Shown here piece by piece: positions 29,732 through 38,462 of a stretch of DNA of 56,574 nt (its first letter is position 1; each line of letters starts with the position of its first letter). Location of the stretch: positions 1-56,574 of the forward strand of contig JAIRPG010000007.1 of assembly GCA_031257105.1 (NCBI GenBank). Reading direction: 5' to 3'. The notes under the pieces are model-generated. The model was not told the origin of the DNA, ran no database searches, and was given only the letters and a program-made list of their open reading frames with translations. This DNA comes from Treponema sp. Lineage in GTDB: Bacteria > Spirochaetota > Spirochaetia > Treponematales > Breznakiellaceae. The position numbers and the translations under genes are program-made.

Positions 29732-31296
29732 GGGTAAAAAGGTTTTTTTTCTTTTTAGCGGTGTGCTGCTTATCAGCCGCCGCGTGCAAAAGCGCTCCCG
29801 GCAAACTACCGGTGGAAGAACCGCCGTCCCTTGACGCGGGGGATCCCCCTGCCGTAATCGCCGGGGCCCCGGAGCCGGCGCCTCTTACGGAGCCGGCGCC
29901 TCTCACGGAGCCGGCGCCTCTTACGGAGCCGGCGCCTCTTACGGAGGCGGCGCCTCTTACAGAGCCGGCGCCTCTTACGGAGGCGGCGCCTCTTACAGAG
30001 GCGGGACTTGCGGTTCCTCCGGTTTCCGGAGACGAGGTTTTTTCAGCGTTAGACGAGCCCGCGCCCGATCTACCGGAGACGAATTTTCCGGTAAATCCGC
30101 CGGCGGAAGAAAAGCTCGCGGCGGTTCTCCCAGAGCCGGTTCCTCCGGTTTTGGCCGCTCCCGCTCCGCCCCCTCCCAGGGCGGCGACTCCACAGCCGGC
30201 GCGTCCACCGGCTCCAGCCCCAACGCCCGCTCCTACCCCGGCAGCGCCTGCTCCGGCTCCAACGCCCGCTCCCACCCCGGCAGCGCCTACCCCGGCTCCA
30301 GCCCCAACGCCCGCTCCCACCCCGGCAGCGCCTACTCCGGCTCCAACGCCTCCCCCGGCTCCGGCGGCGCCCCGTATTGCCGGACCAGCCGAGCCCGCGC
30401 CTCCTCCGGCGGCCCCTGCGCGGGAATCCCCTTCCCAGACAGAGCTTCCCGCGCGCGTATCGCCGGTTCAGGCTGAGCGTAATACCGAACAGGCGGTGTT
30501 TTCCCGGATCGTTTATGCCGTTACCGGGCAGATGGTGGAGATTCCCCTCCGGGGAACCGGGTGGGTGTACCTTGGAGAAGTCAACTCCCGGCGGGGTATG
30601 GGCTATGAATCCCGGCGGACCGATCCCGAAGGGCAGACGGTTATCCTCAAGGCCGAGTCGCCGGGGACGTATGAACTTAAATTTTACAAACAGGATTTAG
30701 TTCAAGACTATACGCAAAACGACTATGTCCGAGTAATCGTGGCGAATCCGGCGGAATCCGGAACATCGGGCCGCTCAGTCCCCGCGGTGGTTGCCGAACC
30801 CCGATGGCCCCTTTCCCCCGGCGCAGCGGCGGTTTCGCTGCCGGTTGAAAGCGGGCGGTTCGCCGCTCCCGCTAATAGCGCCGCTAACAGCGCCGCTGCC
30901 GTCCCGGGGAACTCTCCGGTGGAACCCCCCAATCCCGCGACGGCTGCCCCGCAACAGGCGCAGGTTCCTCAGACGAAGCCCGAAGCGGCTACCGGCGGTA
31001 GTACCGCCGCCACGCCGGAAGAATACCTGCGGCGCGCTCAGGAAGCGTACGGCGCCGGACAGATAGCTCAGGGGCTTGGTACGCTGGATCAGTTTCGGGA
31101 ACAGTTCCCCCGGGGCAACGATGAAGCGTTGTGGCTGTACGGTCAGATGCTGGAAGCGAACAGCCCCCGCCGGGACATCCGCGCCGCCGCGGATTGCTAC
31201 CGCCAACTCATTCAGGAGTACCCCGAAAGTTCCCGCTACGCCGAAGCCCGGCGGCGGATTGCCTACCTCGACCGGTATTACTTCAATATCCAATAA
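29728..31296 (+). CDS. repeat-rich lipoprotein with C-terminal TPR/YbgF-BamD-like domain
   Basis: Lipobox-like LSAAAC, EPAPLT tandem repeats, long PAPTPA region, C-terminal EEYLRRAQEAYGAGQIAQGLGTLDQFREQFPRGNDEALWLYGQMLE. Confidence 0.7.
   Translation: MRVKRFFFFLAVCCLSAAACKSAPGKLPVEEPPSLDAGDPPAVIAGAPEPAPLTEPAPLTEPAPLTEPAPLTEAAPLTEPAPLTEAAPLTEAGLAVPPVSGDEVFSALDEPAPDLPETNFPVNPPAEEKLAAVLPEPVPPVLAAPAPPPPRAATPQPARPPAPAPTPAPTPAAPAPAPTPAPTPAAPTPAPAPTPAPTPAAPTPAPTPPPAPAAPRIAGPAEPAPPPAAPARESPSQTELPARVSPVQAERNTEQAVFSRIVYAVTGQMVEIPLRGTGWVYLGEVNSRRGMGYESRRTDPEGQTVILKAESPGTYELKFYKQDLVQDYTQNDYVRVIVANPAESGTSGRSVPAVVAEPRWPLSPGAAAVSLPVESGRFAAPANSAANSAAAVPGNSPVEPPNPATAAPQQAQVPQTKPEAATGGSTAATPEEYLRRAQEAYGAGQIAQGLGTLDQFREQFPRGNDEALWLYGQMLEANSPRRDIRAAADCYRQLIQEYPESSRYAEARRRIAYLDRYYFNIQ
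29872..29997. repeat. 18-bp in-frame tandem repeat, 7 copies (EPAPLT/EAAPLT)
   Basis: Seven consecutive GAGSCGGCGCCTCTYACR units, then a diverged eighth. Confidence 0.95.
30208..30365. repeat. proline/alanine/threonine low-complexity repeats (PAPTPAPTPAAP)
   Basis: Repeated CCGGCTCCAACGCCCGCTCCCACCCCGGCAGCGCCT-type blocks. Confidence 0.9.
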
Positions 31297-31332
31297 AAAA
31301 AGGCTGTTGCAATTGAAATGCTGCAACAGCCT
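31295..31332 (-). terminator. intrinsic terminator for rhaA
   Basis: AGGCTGTTGCA (31301-31311) / TGCAACAGCCT (31322-31332), 11-bp perfect stem; minus-strand T-tract from AAAAAAA at 31295-31301. Confidence 0.85.
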
Positions 31333-31356
31333 CGAGTTGTTCAACGTACCTGTCCC

Positions 31357-32646
31357 TTACCGTTTACTGAGTACCCGCGCTTCGTAGTCCCTCGCCGGAT
31401 TAATCCAATCGACGCCCACCGGAACCCCCGCATCCAGACAGAGCTTGTCCCAGACGGCGGAGAAGGGAAGCGTCTTGAATTCTTCCATTAAAGCAAGGCG
31501 CTCGTGGTTCTTCCCGTTTTTTTCCGCCTCGATAAGGAGCGCGGTAGGTTCCAGCAGGGCTTCCAGGAGGCTTTTCCGCAGGCTCCGGCTGCCGATAACC
31601 CAGGCGGCAATACGGTTGATAGAGGCGTCGAAGTAGTCCAATGCAATATCCACCCGGCTCAGCGCCTTTTGCCGAATGATCTCCCGGCATACATCCCGTT
31701 GATCGTCCGAGTACAGAGCCACATGATCCGAGTCCCAGCGGAGCCCCCGGCTAAAGTGGATAAGGAGGCCGGGCGTGAAAAGCAGCGCCGAAGAAATTTT
31801 ATCGGCAATGGTTTCCGTGGGGTGGAAGTGGCCCATATCCAGGCAAAGCCGTATCTGCCTGACCGAAGCGTAGCCTAAGTAGAATTCGTGGGAACCGGCG
31901 ACGAACGCCTCGCTGCCGATACCGAAAAGCTTTGATTCTACCGCATCGGTGATGGAGCGGGGCTCCGTCTTGACGGCCAGAATCTCGTCCAGAGCGTCCC
32001 GAAGCCGAAGCCGGGGACTCATGCGGTCGGCGGGAAGATCTTTGGAACCGTCGGGAACCCAGATGTTGTTTACCGCCGGGGAACCCTGATTGGCCCCAAG
32101 AGCGGAGGCGATGCGCCGAGACGCTTTGCCGTGGCGTATCCAGAACTCCCGTATCTGGGGATCGGCGCTTGCCAACGTGTAACCCGAATCCGCCTTGGGA
32201 TGGGAGAAAAAGCTGGGGTTAAAGTCTAGGGGAATAGCCTTTTCTTTTGACCAGGCCATCCAGTTTTTGAAGTGCTCAGGTTCCAATTGATCACGGGTAA
32301 CCGATTGCGCGCCGGTTCCCGACGGTTCCGCGTAAAAGCTGTGGAGGTTAAAGCGCTTCTTCCCGGGGATAAGAGAGAAGGCGAACTCCGCGTCTCCCCG
32401 TAATTCTTCGCCGTTCCGGGCCCTGCCGGGGTAGTTTCCGGTGGCAAGAATCCCCCCGCCGGAGATCCCCTCGCCGCCTTCAAAGCCTGTTACATCATCC
32501 CCCTGCCAGCACTGAATAGACAGGGGAATATCCACCGCCGTCTGTATGGCCGCGTCGGTATCCGTACCCAGTTTTGCGTATGCGGCCTTTGCCAATTCAT
32601 ACGCCGCATGTACCTGTTCTTTATTTCCGTATGCGTAAACCTTCAT
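31357..32646 (-). CDS. rhaA: L-rhamnose isomerase
   Basis: DIPLSIQCWQGDDVTGFE, GGGILATGNYPGRARN, NLHSFYAE, SLFGIGSEAFVAGSHEFYLGYA. AAGGAG precedes ATG at 32646. Confidence 0.92.
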   Translation of the reverse strand: MKVYAYGNKEQVHAAYELAKAAYAKLGTDTDAAIQTAVDIPLSIQCWQGDDVTGFEGGEGISGGGILATGNYPGRARNGEELRGDAEFAFSLIPGKKRFNLHSFYAEPSGTGAQSVTRDQLEPEHFKNWMAWSKEKAIPLDFNPSFFSHPKADSGYTLASADPQIREFWIRHGKASRRIASALGANQGSPAVNNIWVPDGSKDLPADRMSPRLRLRDALDEILAVKTEPRSITDAVESKLFGIGSEAFVAGSHEFYLGYASVRQIRLCLDMGHFHPTETIADKISSALLFTPGLLIHFSRGLRWDSDHVALYSDDQRDVCREIIRQKALSRVDIALDYFDASINRIAAWVIGSRSLRKSLLEALLEPTALLIEAEKNGKNHERLALMEEFKTLPFSAVWDKLCLDAGVPVGVDWINPARDYEARVLSKR

Positions 32647-33823
32647 ACGATGCTCCTTCTTTTCCACTTTGATCTGTTTTGGACGGTCCGGTACCGGCTA
32701 CTTGCGAGCGGTAGCGTTCAACCTCCCAATTATTGATAAAGTCTATCTTATCCCTGGACATAAACAAAGGTCCTCCAAAGGATTCGGCGTAAACAGCCAC
32801 TTTTACGGCGTCAATAAAGAGTTCCAGAGCCGTCTTAACCGCTTTGTCCGAAGGGGCAATGCCAAAAACTCCCATCCCCCGGACGGCGGCGATCCGGGGC
32901 GCTCTTCCGGTTCTGTTTACGTGTTCCTTCCAGGCCCGTTCCAAAACGCCGGCGAAGGAAACTCCCGGAATTTCTGATTCGGGAAGTTCCACAAAGAGGG
33001 GATCGCTCCCTGCATAAACGATATGATCCGGCGTAAAGGCCGAAGAGACGGGGGAGAAAGCGTCCCGGCTCCGCGTCAGAGCGGCTATTTCCCGGTTCCG
33101 CAGAAAAGAAACCGGGGATCCCCCCGCTAATTCCGCAAAAACAGCGGCGGCCTTTTCCGATTCGCCAAAGCCGGCGCCGCTTTCACCGGGGAGCGCCGAC
33201 AGATCGGGCTGCCGTTTAATCTGAGACCCGATTTTTTCCATAATGAAACGGTAGCGCTCTTTTATGCCTTCCGGGGAATCAGCGCCCACAAAGACCCCGT
33301 GGTTTTGGAGAAAGATAACCGCCTTCCGGGTCCGACATTCTTCCAGCGCCCGCTTTACCGCCAAGGAGAGGATATAGCCGGGATTAATAGAAGGGATCCA
33401 TACGGCGTCATCCCCGAACAGCGATCCAGCCGCCGCTTCGCCGTTTTGGGAGCAGGTAAGGCCGTTTACCAAGGCCGGGTGGGTATGAACCACAAAGGCA
33501 AAGGGTAATAGATCGTGGAGGAGCGTCTCTACGCTGGGCCTTTTGTGTTCCTCGCCGCGCTTCCGGGCCGCCATCATGTCCGCAAGGACGGCGCCCTCTC
33601 GTTCATCAGGGTCGGCGCGATAGGTTTTTTCCCATATCGCCGCCAGCGCCCTCCTATCCATTCTCACAAAAGAAGCGTTCTCCACCTCCGCGAGAGATGC
33701 GCCGGATCCTTTGATATACAGCACATCCCCGTCCTTAAAGGAAGTGTTGCCTCCGCCGGCAACAACATAATCACGATCAGCGCCGTAGAACCGGGAAATC
33801 GCGGTTAATTCATCTACACTCAT
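32621..33823 (-). CDS. class II aldolase/adducin domain protein (rhamnulose-1-phosphate aldolase-like)
   Basis: VVAGGGNTSFKDGDVLYIKGSG, LHDLLPFAFVVHTHPALVNGLTCSQNG, FLQNHGVFVGADSPEGI. ATG at 33823 (MSVDELTAI). Confidence 0.8.
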   Translation of the reverse strand: MSVDELTAISRFYGADRDYVVAGGGNTSFKDGDVLYIKGSGASLAEVENASFVRMDRRALAAIWEKTYRADPDEREGAVLADMMAARKRGEEHKRPSVETLLHDLLPFAFVVHTHPALVNGLTCSQNGEAAAGSLFGDDAVWIPSINPGYILSLAVKRALEECRTRKAVIFLQNHGVFVGADSPEGIKERYRFIMEKIGSQIKRQPDLSALPGESGAGFGESEKAAAVFAELAGGSPVSFLRNREIAALTRSRDAFSPVSSAFTPDHIVYAGSDPLFVELPESEIPGVSFAGVLERAWKEHVNRTGRAPRIAAVRGMGVFGIAPSDKAVKTALELFIDAVKVAVYAESFGGPLFMSRDKIDFINNWEVERYRSQVAGTGPSKTDQSGKEGASYEGLRIRK

Positions 33824-34027
33824 CTGCCACCTCACTTTTGTAACATTATTATTATAGAGGCCGTTTGAATTACAAGCCCTTACTCCCAATACCGCTTGGC
33901 GGTAAAATTTTTACCCATCCATAGCGCCCATCCATAGGTATTTTTTACCCACCCGAACCGCCTGCGGTTACCCCGTTATTGAAAAAAAACCATTGGTTTT
34001 GAACCAAAAACAGCGGGCCTGCATGGT

Positions 34028-34043
34028 TGGCACGGAAATTGCT
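34028..34043 (+). promoter_or_regulatory. sigma-54 (RpoN) -24/-12 promoter
   Basis: TGGCACGGAAATTGCT; GG (34029-34030) and GC (34041-34042) separated by exactly 10 nt; ATG of the lipoprotein 24 nt downstream. Confidence 0.85.
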
Positions 34044-34065
34044 ATATAAACAGCAAGGAGAATCT

Positions 34066-35967
34066 ATGAAATATCATTTTCGTCATCGTTCATGCGCCGC
34101 CCTGCTCGCCGGATTAACGTCCCTGGCCTTGATCCTGGGCGGCTGCGCGTCCGGCCCCAAAACCGGCGAAGCTCCGGCAAGCGCCTTATACCAGGCGTTT
34201 TCCTGTGTTGTCACCGAAAACGGCGAAGTCTATTGGAAAGCCGGCGTTGACACCCCCGACGGGGTGATCCAGGAATTCGCCCTGCCCGATGACGACCGCA
34301 CCGTGAAGCTCACGATTAAGCCGGACAACGGTGAAAAATACCCCTACCTCTATCCCAACGGCCCGTGGAAGCTGACGGTTGCGGAGGAAACAACGCCGGC
34401 GTGGTTCAGCGCCGAATCGCAAAAGGCCGCCTTTGACGCGCTTGAGCAATGGAAAGCAACCGTGTACCGCTTTGATCTGGCGGCGTTTATGAATCCCCCC
34501 GACCCCTCCGCCATCGCGCCCCACGAGCCCACGGCGGAAGACATTGAGCTGTTCCGGGCATGGATAGCCTCCGGCGGGAACCCAAGAAACATGGTGATGA
34601 AATCCGTCGGCGGCGCGCTCGGCGCGACCGTGGCCAATGAACTGTGGAATTACCTGAACACCGAATTCTGGTCCGGTTTCATGAACCGGGCAAACGTCGG
34701 CTCCGTCGTATCCCGGACATCAGGCTTGAAGAACGTGGGCGCGGTTCAGGAAGGGCAGTTCGCGGCATACTTCGGCAGCTTTTTTGCGGCCCTTACGGGC
34801 GGACAAGGCGGCAGCGCTCATAGCGGCGCTATGAGCGGCGCTAATGGTTCCGCCAACGGCGCCGCCAATGGCGCCGGGAACAGCGGCGCGAACGCCGGCG
34901 GCGGCGGCGCCGAACCCGCCGGGAGAGAAGGCAGTATGGGCGGGCCCGGGAACGGCGGCCCCCAGCAGTCAGGGGGCGGCGTTGTTAACGGCGCTAATAG
35001 CGGCGCTAACAGCGGCGCGCAAGCGGGCGGCTATGAGTACGGCGCGGCGGTCACGTTGATCAGCCACGGCTTCATCGTCAGTTCCGATGCTACAACCTGG
35101 AGGCTGCACAACGCCGCGGACGGCTCTATCGCCTATTCGATCTCCGCCGCGGAGATTGCGGCGGATAGGGATCAAGGCTTTGCGGTCATCGTGTCAAAGG
35201 ACGGCAAAACCTATTGGCAGGCGGGGGTTGAGTCGGGGGACAAACTTATGCAGCTCTTCAACCTTGCGGGGGATGGAAACTATATGCAGGCGTCGGTCGT
35301 GCCCGATAACAACATGGCCTACCCCTACCTCTATCCCGATCTGCCCTGGAAACTGGTCGTCAAGGCCGAGCGGCCCGCCTGGTACAGCCGGACCCACGAG
35401 GAGGCAATCATGGCGGCCTTCGAGGAATGGAAGGCCTTTGTGTACGATTTTGACATGGAAGGGTTCTTCTATTTCTTTGACCATCTGCAAAAGGAACCGG
35501 TCAAGCCCACGGCCTCGGACATCGCCCTGTTGAAGGAATGGGCGGCGCTTAACCCTGACGGCAAAAGCGCGAACGCAACCCCCGACGCGAATTTCCCCTG
35601 GGTGGGGCAGAGCATCTGGAGCGACGCGGAGCAGTATTTGAACGACGCCTTTAACCAGGCTTACGGCCAATGCCCCGGCCCGACCGTCTGCCACGGCATC
35701 GAGGCCTCCCTCAAAACCACCCTTGACCCCGCGGTGGAAGACTTAATCGGCAGCTCCGTGGGAGAAAAAGCGCTGGTGGGCAGCTTCTTTACGAACACGG
35801 CGAAATGGAAGGGCAGCGAGGGCTCCGCGTACCCGTATCAGGTCTGCGCCGAATTATGGAAACGCGGCTTTATCGCCAGTTTTGACGGCACTACCTGGCG
35901 GTTGTCCAGCGGCAAAGACGGCGCGGTAGTCTATACAATCACCGCGAAAGCATTGGCCGCCCGTTAA
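34066..35967 (+). CDS. internally duplicated lipoprotein of unknown function
   Basis: ATG at 34066 (MKYHFRHRSCAALLAGLTSLALILGGC, lipobox LGGC). Two about 300-aa copies (YWKAGV..YPYLYPNGPWKL.. and YWQAGV..YPYLYPDLPWKL..; GFIVSSDATTWRL / GFIASFDGTTWRL) joined by a Gly/Ala/Ser/Asn-rich linker. Confidence 0.85.
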   Translation: MKYHFRHRSCAALLAGLTSLALILGGCASGPKTGEAPASALYQAFSCVVTENGEVYWKAGVDTPDGVIQEFALPDDDRTVKLTIKPDNGEKYPYLYPNGPWKLTVAEETTPAWFSAESQKAAFDALEQWKATVYRFDLAAFMNPPDPSAIAPHEPTAEDIELFRAWIASGGNPRNMVMKSVGGALGATVANELWNYLNTEFWSGFMNRANVGSVVSRTSGLKNVGAVQEGQFAAYFGSFFAALTGGQGGSAHSGAMSGANGSANGAANGAGNSGANAGGGGAEPAGREGSMGGPGNGGPQQSGGGVVNGANSGANSGAQAGGYEYGAAVTLISHGFIVSSDATTWRLHNAADGSIAYSISAAEIAADRDQGFAVIVSKDGKTYWQAGVESGDKLMQLFNLAGDGNYMQASVVPDNNMAYPYLYPDLPWKLVVKAERPAWYSRTHEEAIMAAFEEWKAFVYDFDMEGFFYFFDHLQKEPVKPTASDIALLKEWAALNPDGKSANATPDANFPWVGQSIWSDAEQYLNDAFNQAYGQCPGPTVCHGIEASLKTTLDPAVEDLIGSSVGEKALVGSFFTNTAKWKGSEGSAYPYQVCAELWKRGFIASFDGTTWRLSSGKDGAVVYTITAKALAAR

Positions 35968-37625
35968 GCGGGGGAAGCGTTTTTTGCGTGAACCGTCCGC
36001 CTCAGGCGGACGTCTTCAATATCGTAACTAAAAAGCTCCCGCAAATCGCGCTGCCCCAGGGCCATAAGGGCCATCCGGTCGATGCCGATACCCCAGGCCG
36101 CCACGGGGACATTCACCCCCAGGCTTGCCGTAACCTCGGGCCGGAATATCCCCGAACCGCCCAGTTCGAACCAGCCCAGCGCCGGGTGCTTGATATGAAC
36201 CTCGACGGAAGGTTCCGTAAAAGGAAAATAACCGGGGACGTATTTTACTTCCCCGGCCCCCGCCACTTCCACGGCGAACATCTCCAGAAAGCCCAACAGG
36301 GTCTTGAGGTTCACCTCCTCGCCCAAGACAATCCCCTCGGTTTGGTAGAAGTCGGAAAGGTGGGTCGCGTCTACCCGGTCGTAGCGAAAGCATCGGGCCA
36401 TACCGAAGTACTTGCCGGGTATCTTCGCCTTGGGAAGCTGCTTCGCGGACAGTACCGTTCCCTGGCTGCGGAGGATGAGCCTTCGCGTGAATTCCCGGTC
36501 GAAGTGATAGTTCCAGCCCCGGCTCCCGGTGGTTCCGCCGTTTTCGTGGGCCGCCGCTACCTGGGACAGCCAGGGCTCCTCGATGGCTTGAGCCATGGCG
36601 ACATCCCGCGCTCCGGCGGCGCCGTCTGAGGGAGATTTTCCGGCAATATGGTACACATCGTGGATGTCCCGCGCCGAATGAAACTGAGGCATAAAGAGGG
36701 CGTCTGAATTCCAGAATTCGGTTTCCACCAGCGGCCCGTCGAATTCCTCAAATCCCAGAGATACGAGCTTATCCTTTACATCTTCCAGAAATTTCGCGTA
36801 GGGGTTGCTTCTGCCCACCATGAGCCGCGCAGGGGGAACCCGTACGTTATAGGAACGGAAGGTCTTGCCCTTCCAACTCCCCGAAGCAAGCATCTCCGGC
36901 GTAAGACTGCCGGCTTCATCACCGGAAATCCCCGCCGACCGGAGCGCCGCCGCCAAGGGTTCCCGCGCATCGGTAAAGCCGAAGATCACCGTCTCCCGCT
37001 CGAATTCCCGGAAAGGCGTATCGGCGGCGCCCCGCTTCCGCGCAATTCCCCCCATAACGGCCAGCTCTTCGGCGGAAAGCCCCGTCCGGGCGAGAATTCC
37101 GCCTTCCTGCGCGGCGGCTTTGTCCAGCAGTCCGCGGGTAACGGTAAAATACGCCGCCGCCTTACCATGAGCGGGGCGTCCGTTCACCAGGGCATCGGGC
37201 GGCAGGGCCGGCGAAACCGACTTGCCTTCGTCCATGACGAGGACGCCCAGCTTAGAGAGCGCGCCGAAAGCGCTTCCCACCTCTTTGTTGTCTAACTCCA
37301 GGGCCCGGGCGATCTCCGGCAGTTTCAGGGCCGGCCTCGCCTGAACCAGATCCAGAATCCGCTCTTCAGGGCTCCCCTTTTCCTTCCATGTCCGGCCAAG
37401 ACCGGTCAATTCATAAAAAACCGCCGTTTCCCGGCGAATTTCACGGATTATTCCCTTTCCAAAGAGCCAAGAAAGCGCCTGATTCCCGTTTCCCGGCTTA
37501 AACTTCAGGTCGGCTTCCACCTTTTCGACGAAAAGCTCATCACCGGTCCGGTACGACAGGATGATCTTGACCTCCAGGGGGTGCAGATGCTTCACCACGC
37601 CTTGCGCGTCTCTCTGATTTTCCAT
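35964..37625 (-). CDS. pheS: phenylalanyl-tRNA synthetase alpha subunit, archaeal/eukaryotic type
   Basis: N-terminal wHTH repeats, FEEFDGPLVETEFWNSDALFMPQFHSARDIHDVY, ARCFRYDRVDATHLSDFYQTEG, WFELGGSGIFRPEV, GIGIDRMALMALG. Confidence 0.93.
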   Translation of the reverse strand: MENQRDAQGVVKHLHPLEVKIILSYRTGDELFVEKVEADLKFKPGNGNQALSWLFGKGIIREIRRETAVFYELTGLGRTWKEKGSPEERILDLVQARPALKLPEIARALELDNKEVGSAFGALSKLGVLVMDEGKSVSPALPPDALVNGRPAHGKAAAYFTVTRGLLDKAAAQEGGILARTGLSAEELAVMGGIARKRGAADTPFREFERETVIFGFTDAREPLAAALRSAGISGDEAGSLTPEMLASGSWKGKTFRSYNVRVPPARLMVGRSNPYAKFLEDVKDKLVSLGFEEFDGPLVETEFWNSDALFMPQFHSARDIHDVYHIAGKSPSDGAAGARDVAMAQAIEEPWLSQVAAAHENGGTTGSRGWNYHFDREFTRRLILRSQGTVLSAKQLPKAKIPGKYFGMARCFRYDRVDATHLSDFYQTEGIVLGEEVNLKTLLGFLEMFAVEVAGAGEVKYVPGYFPFTEPSVEVHIKHPALGWFELGGSGIFRPEVTASLGVNVPVAAWGIGIDRMALMALGQRDLRELFSYDIEDVRLRRTVHAKNASPA

Positions 37626-37732
37626 ACATTGATTCCCTTTGAAGTAAGATTACCAGAGAAAACGGGTGAATACAACAGACCTGTTCGTCAGACCTCTGGT
37701 CTGCAACCAACCGGGTTTCAGAACAAGCCGGA

Positions 37733-38326
37733 TTACCTTTTTTCAAGCAAAACGGCGAGCTTCTCCCGGGGCCGCGCCGGAGGATGTTCGGCAGGGTACC
37801 CCAAGCAAACCGCCGCCGCAATTTGCCGGTCCGTACGCAGCCATTCGAGAAGTTCGTTATACGCAAAATAAATATCGCCGATCCACAGGCTCCCTATGCC
37901 GTATTCAAGCGCGGCCAGCAGCATATTCTCGATCAACGCGCCGATTGAGAGCAGGTTGGCCATTTCCGAATATTTTTCTTCGACCGTTTGGGTAAGCGTG
38001 AATTGATGCTCCGTATTGATAACAAACACGGTAACCGGCGCTTCTTCCATAACCCTGAGCGATTGCTCCGCCTGGAGCATAAGATACGCGCGGTTTTCAA
38101 AGAGGCCGCCTGGAGACCGTTCACCTTCAAAGCCTGTTTTGATGACCTTGATCATTTCCCGCCTGTTTTGGCCGGTTACCGCGATAAATTTCCAGGGCTG
38201 CCTGTTTTTCGCCGATGGCGCCAGAATACCGGCGTGGAGTATTTTGTTGAGCGTGTCCGCGTCAATTTCTTGCGGGGTAAATTTTCTCACGCTCCTTCTG
38301 TTTGAGATAGCCTCTATCGTATTCAT
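37733..38326 (-). CDS. nitroreductase family protein
   Basis: AISNRRSVRKFTPQEI, ILHAGILAPSAKNRQPWKFIAV, GIGSLWIGDI. Confidence 0.9.
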   Translation of the reverse strand: MNTIEAISNRRSVRKFTPQEIDADTLNKILHAGILAPSAKNRQPWKFIAVTGQNRREMIKVIKTGFEGERSPGGLFENRAYLMLQAEQSLRVMEEAPVTVFVINTEHQFTLTQTVEEKYSEMANLLSIGALIENMLLAALEYGIGSLWIGDIYFAYNELLEWLRTDRQIAAAVCLGYPAEHPPARPREKLAVLLEKR

Positions 38327-38462
38327 AGCCAGATACTATGCTCCGCGCTTTTTTTGTCAATCCGCCGCTCGTCTAAACAGCTTCCGCCTTTTCTGATACC
38401 ATATACCCATTTACAGCGCCGCAGCGCCGTATCGAAGACCGCATTACGTGAGGAATGTAACG

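Noticed and set aside
29872-29997. Regular 18-bp repeats considered as a CRISPR-like array
   Set aside because: No spacers; units are contiguous and in frame within a coding sequence.
29712-30320. Minus-strand 202-aa ORF MGAGVGAGAGVGAAG... resembling a Gly-rich PE_PGRS-like protein
   Set aside because: It is the antisense of the PAPTPA/EPAPLT repeats of the plus-strand lipoprotein, which has a lipobox and TPR-like C-terminus; shadow ORF.
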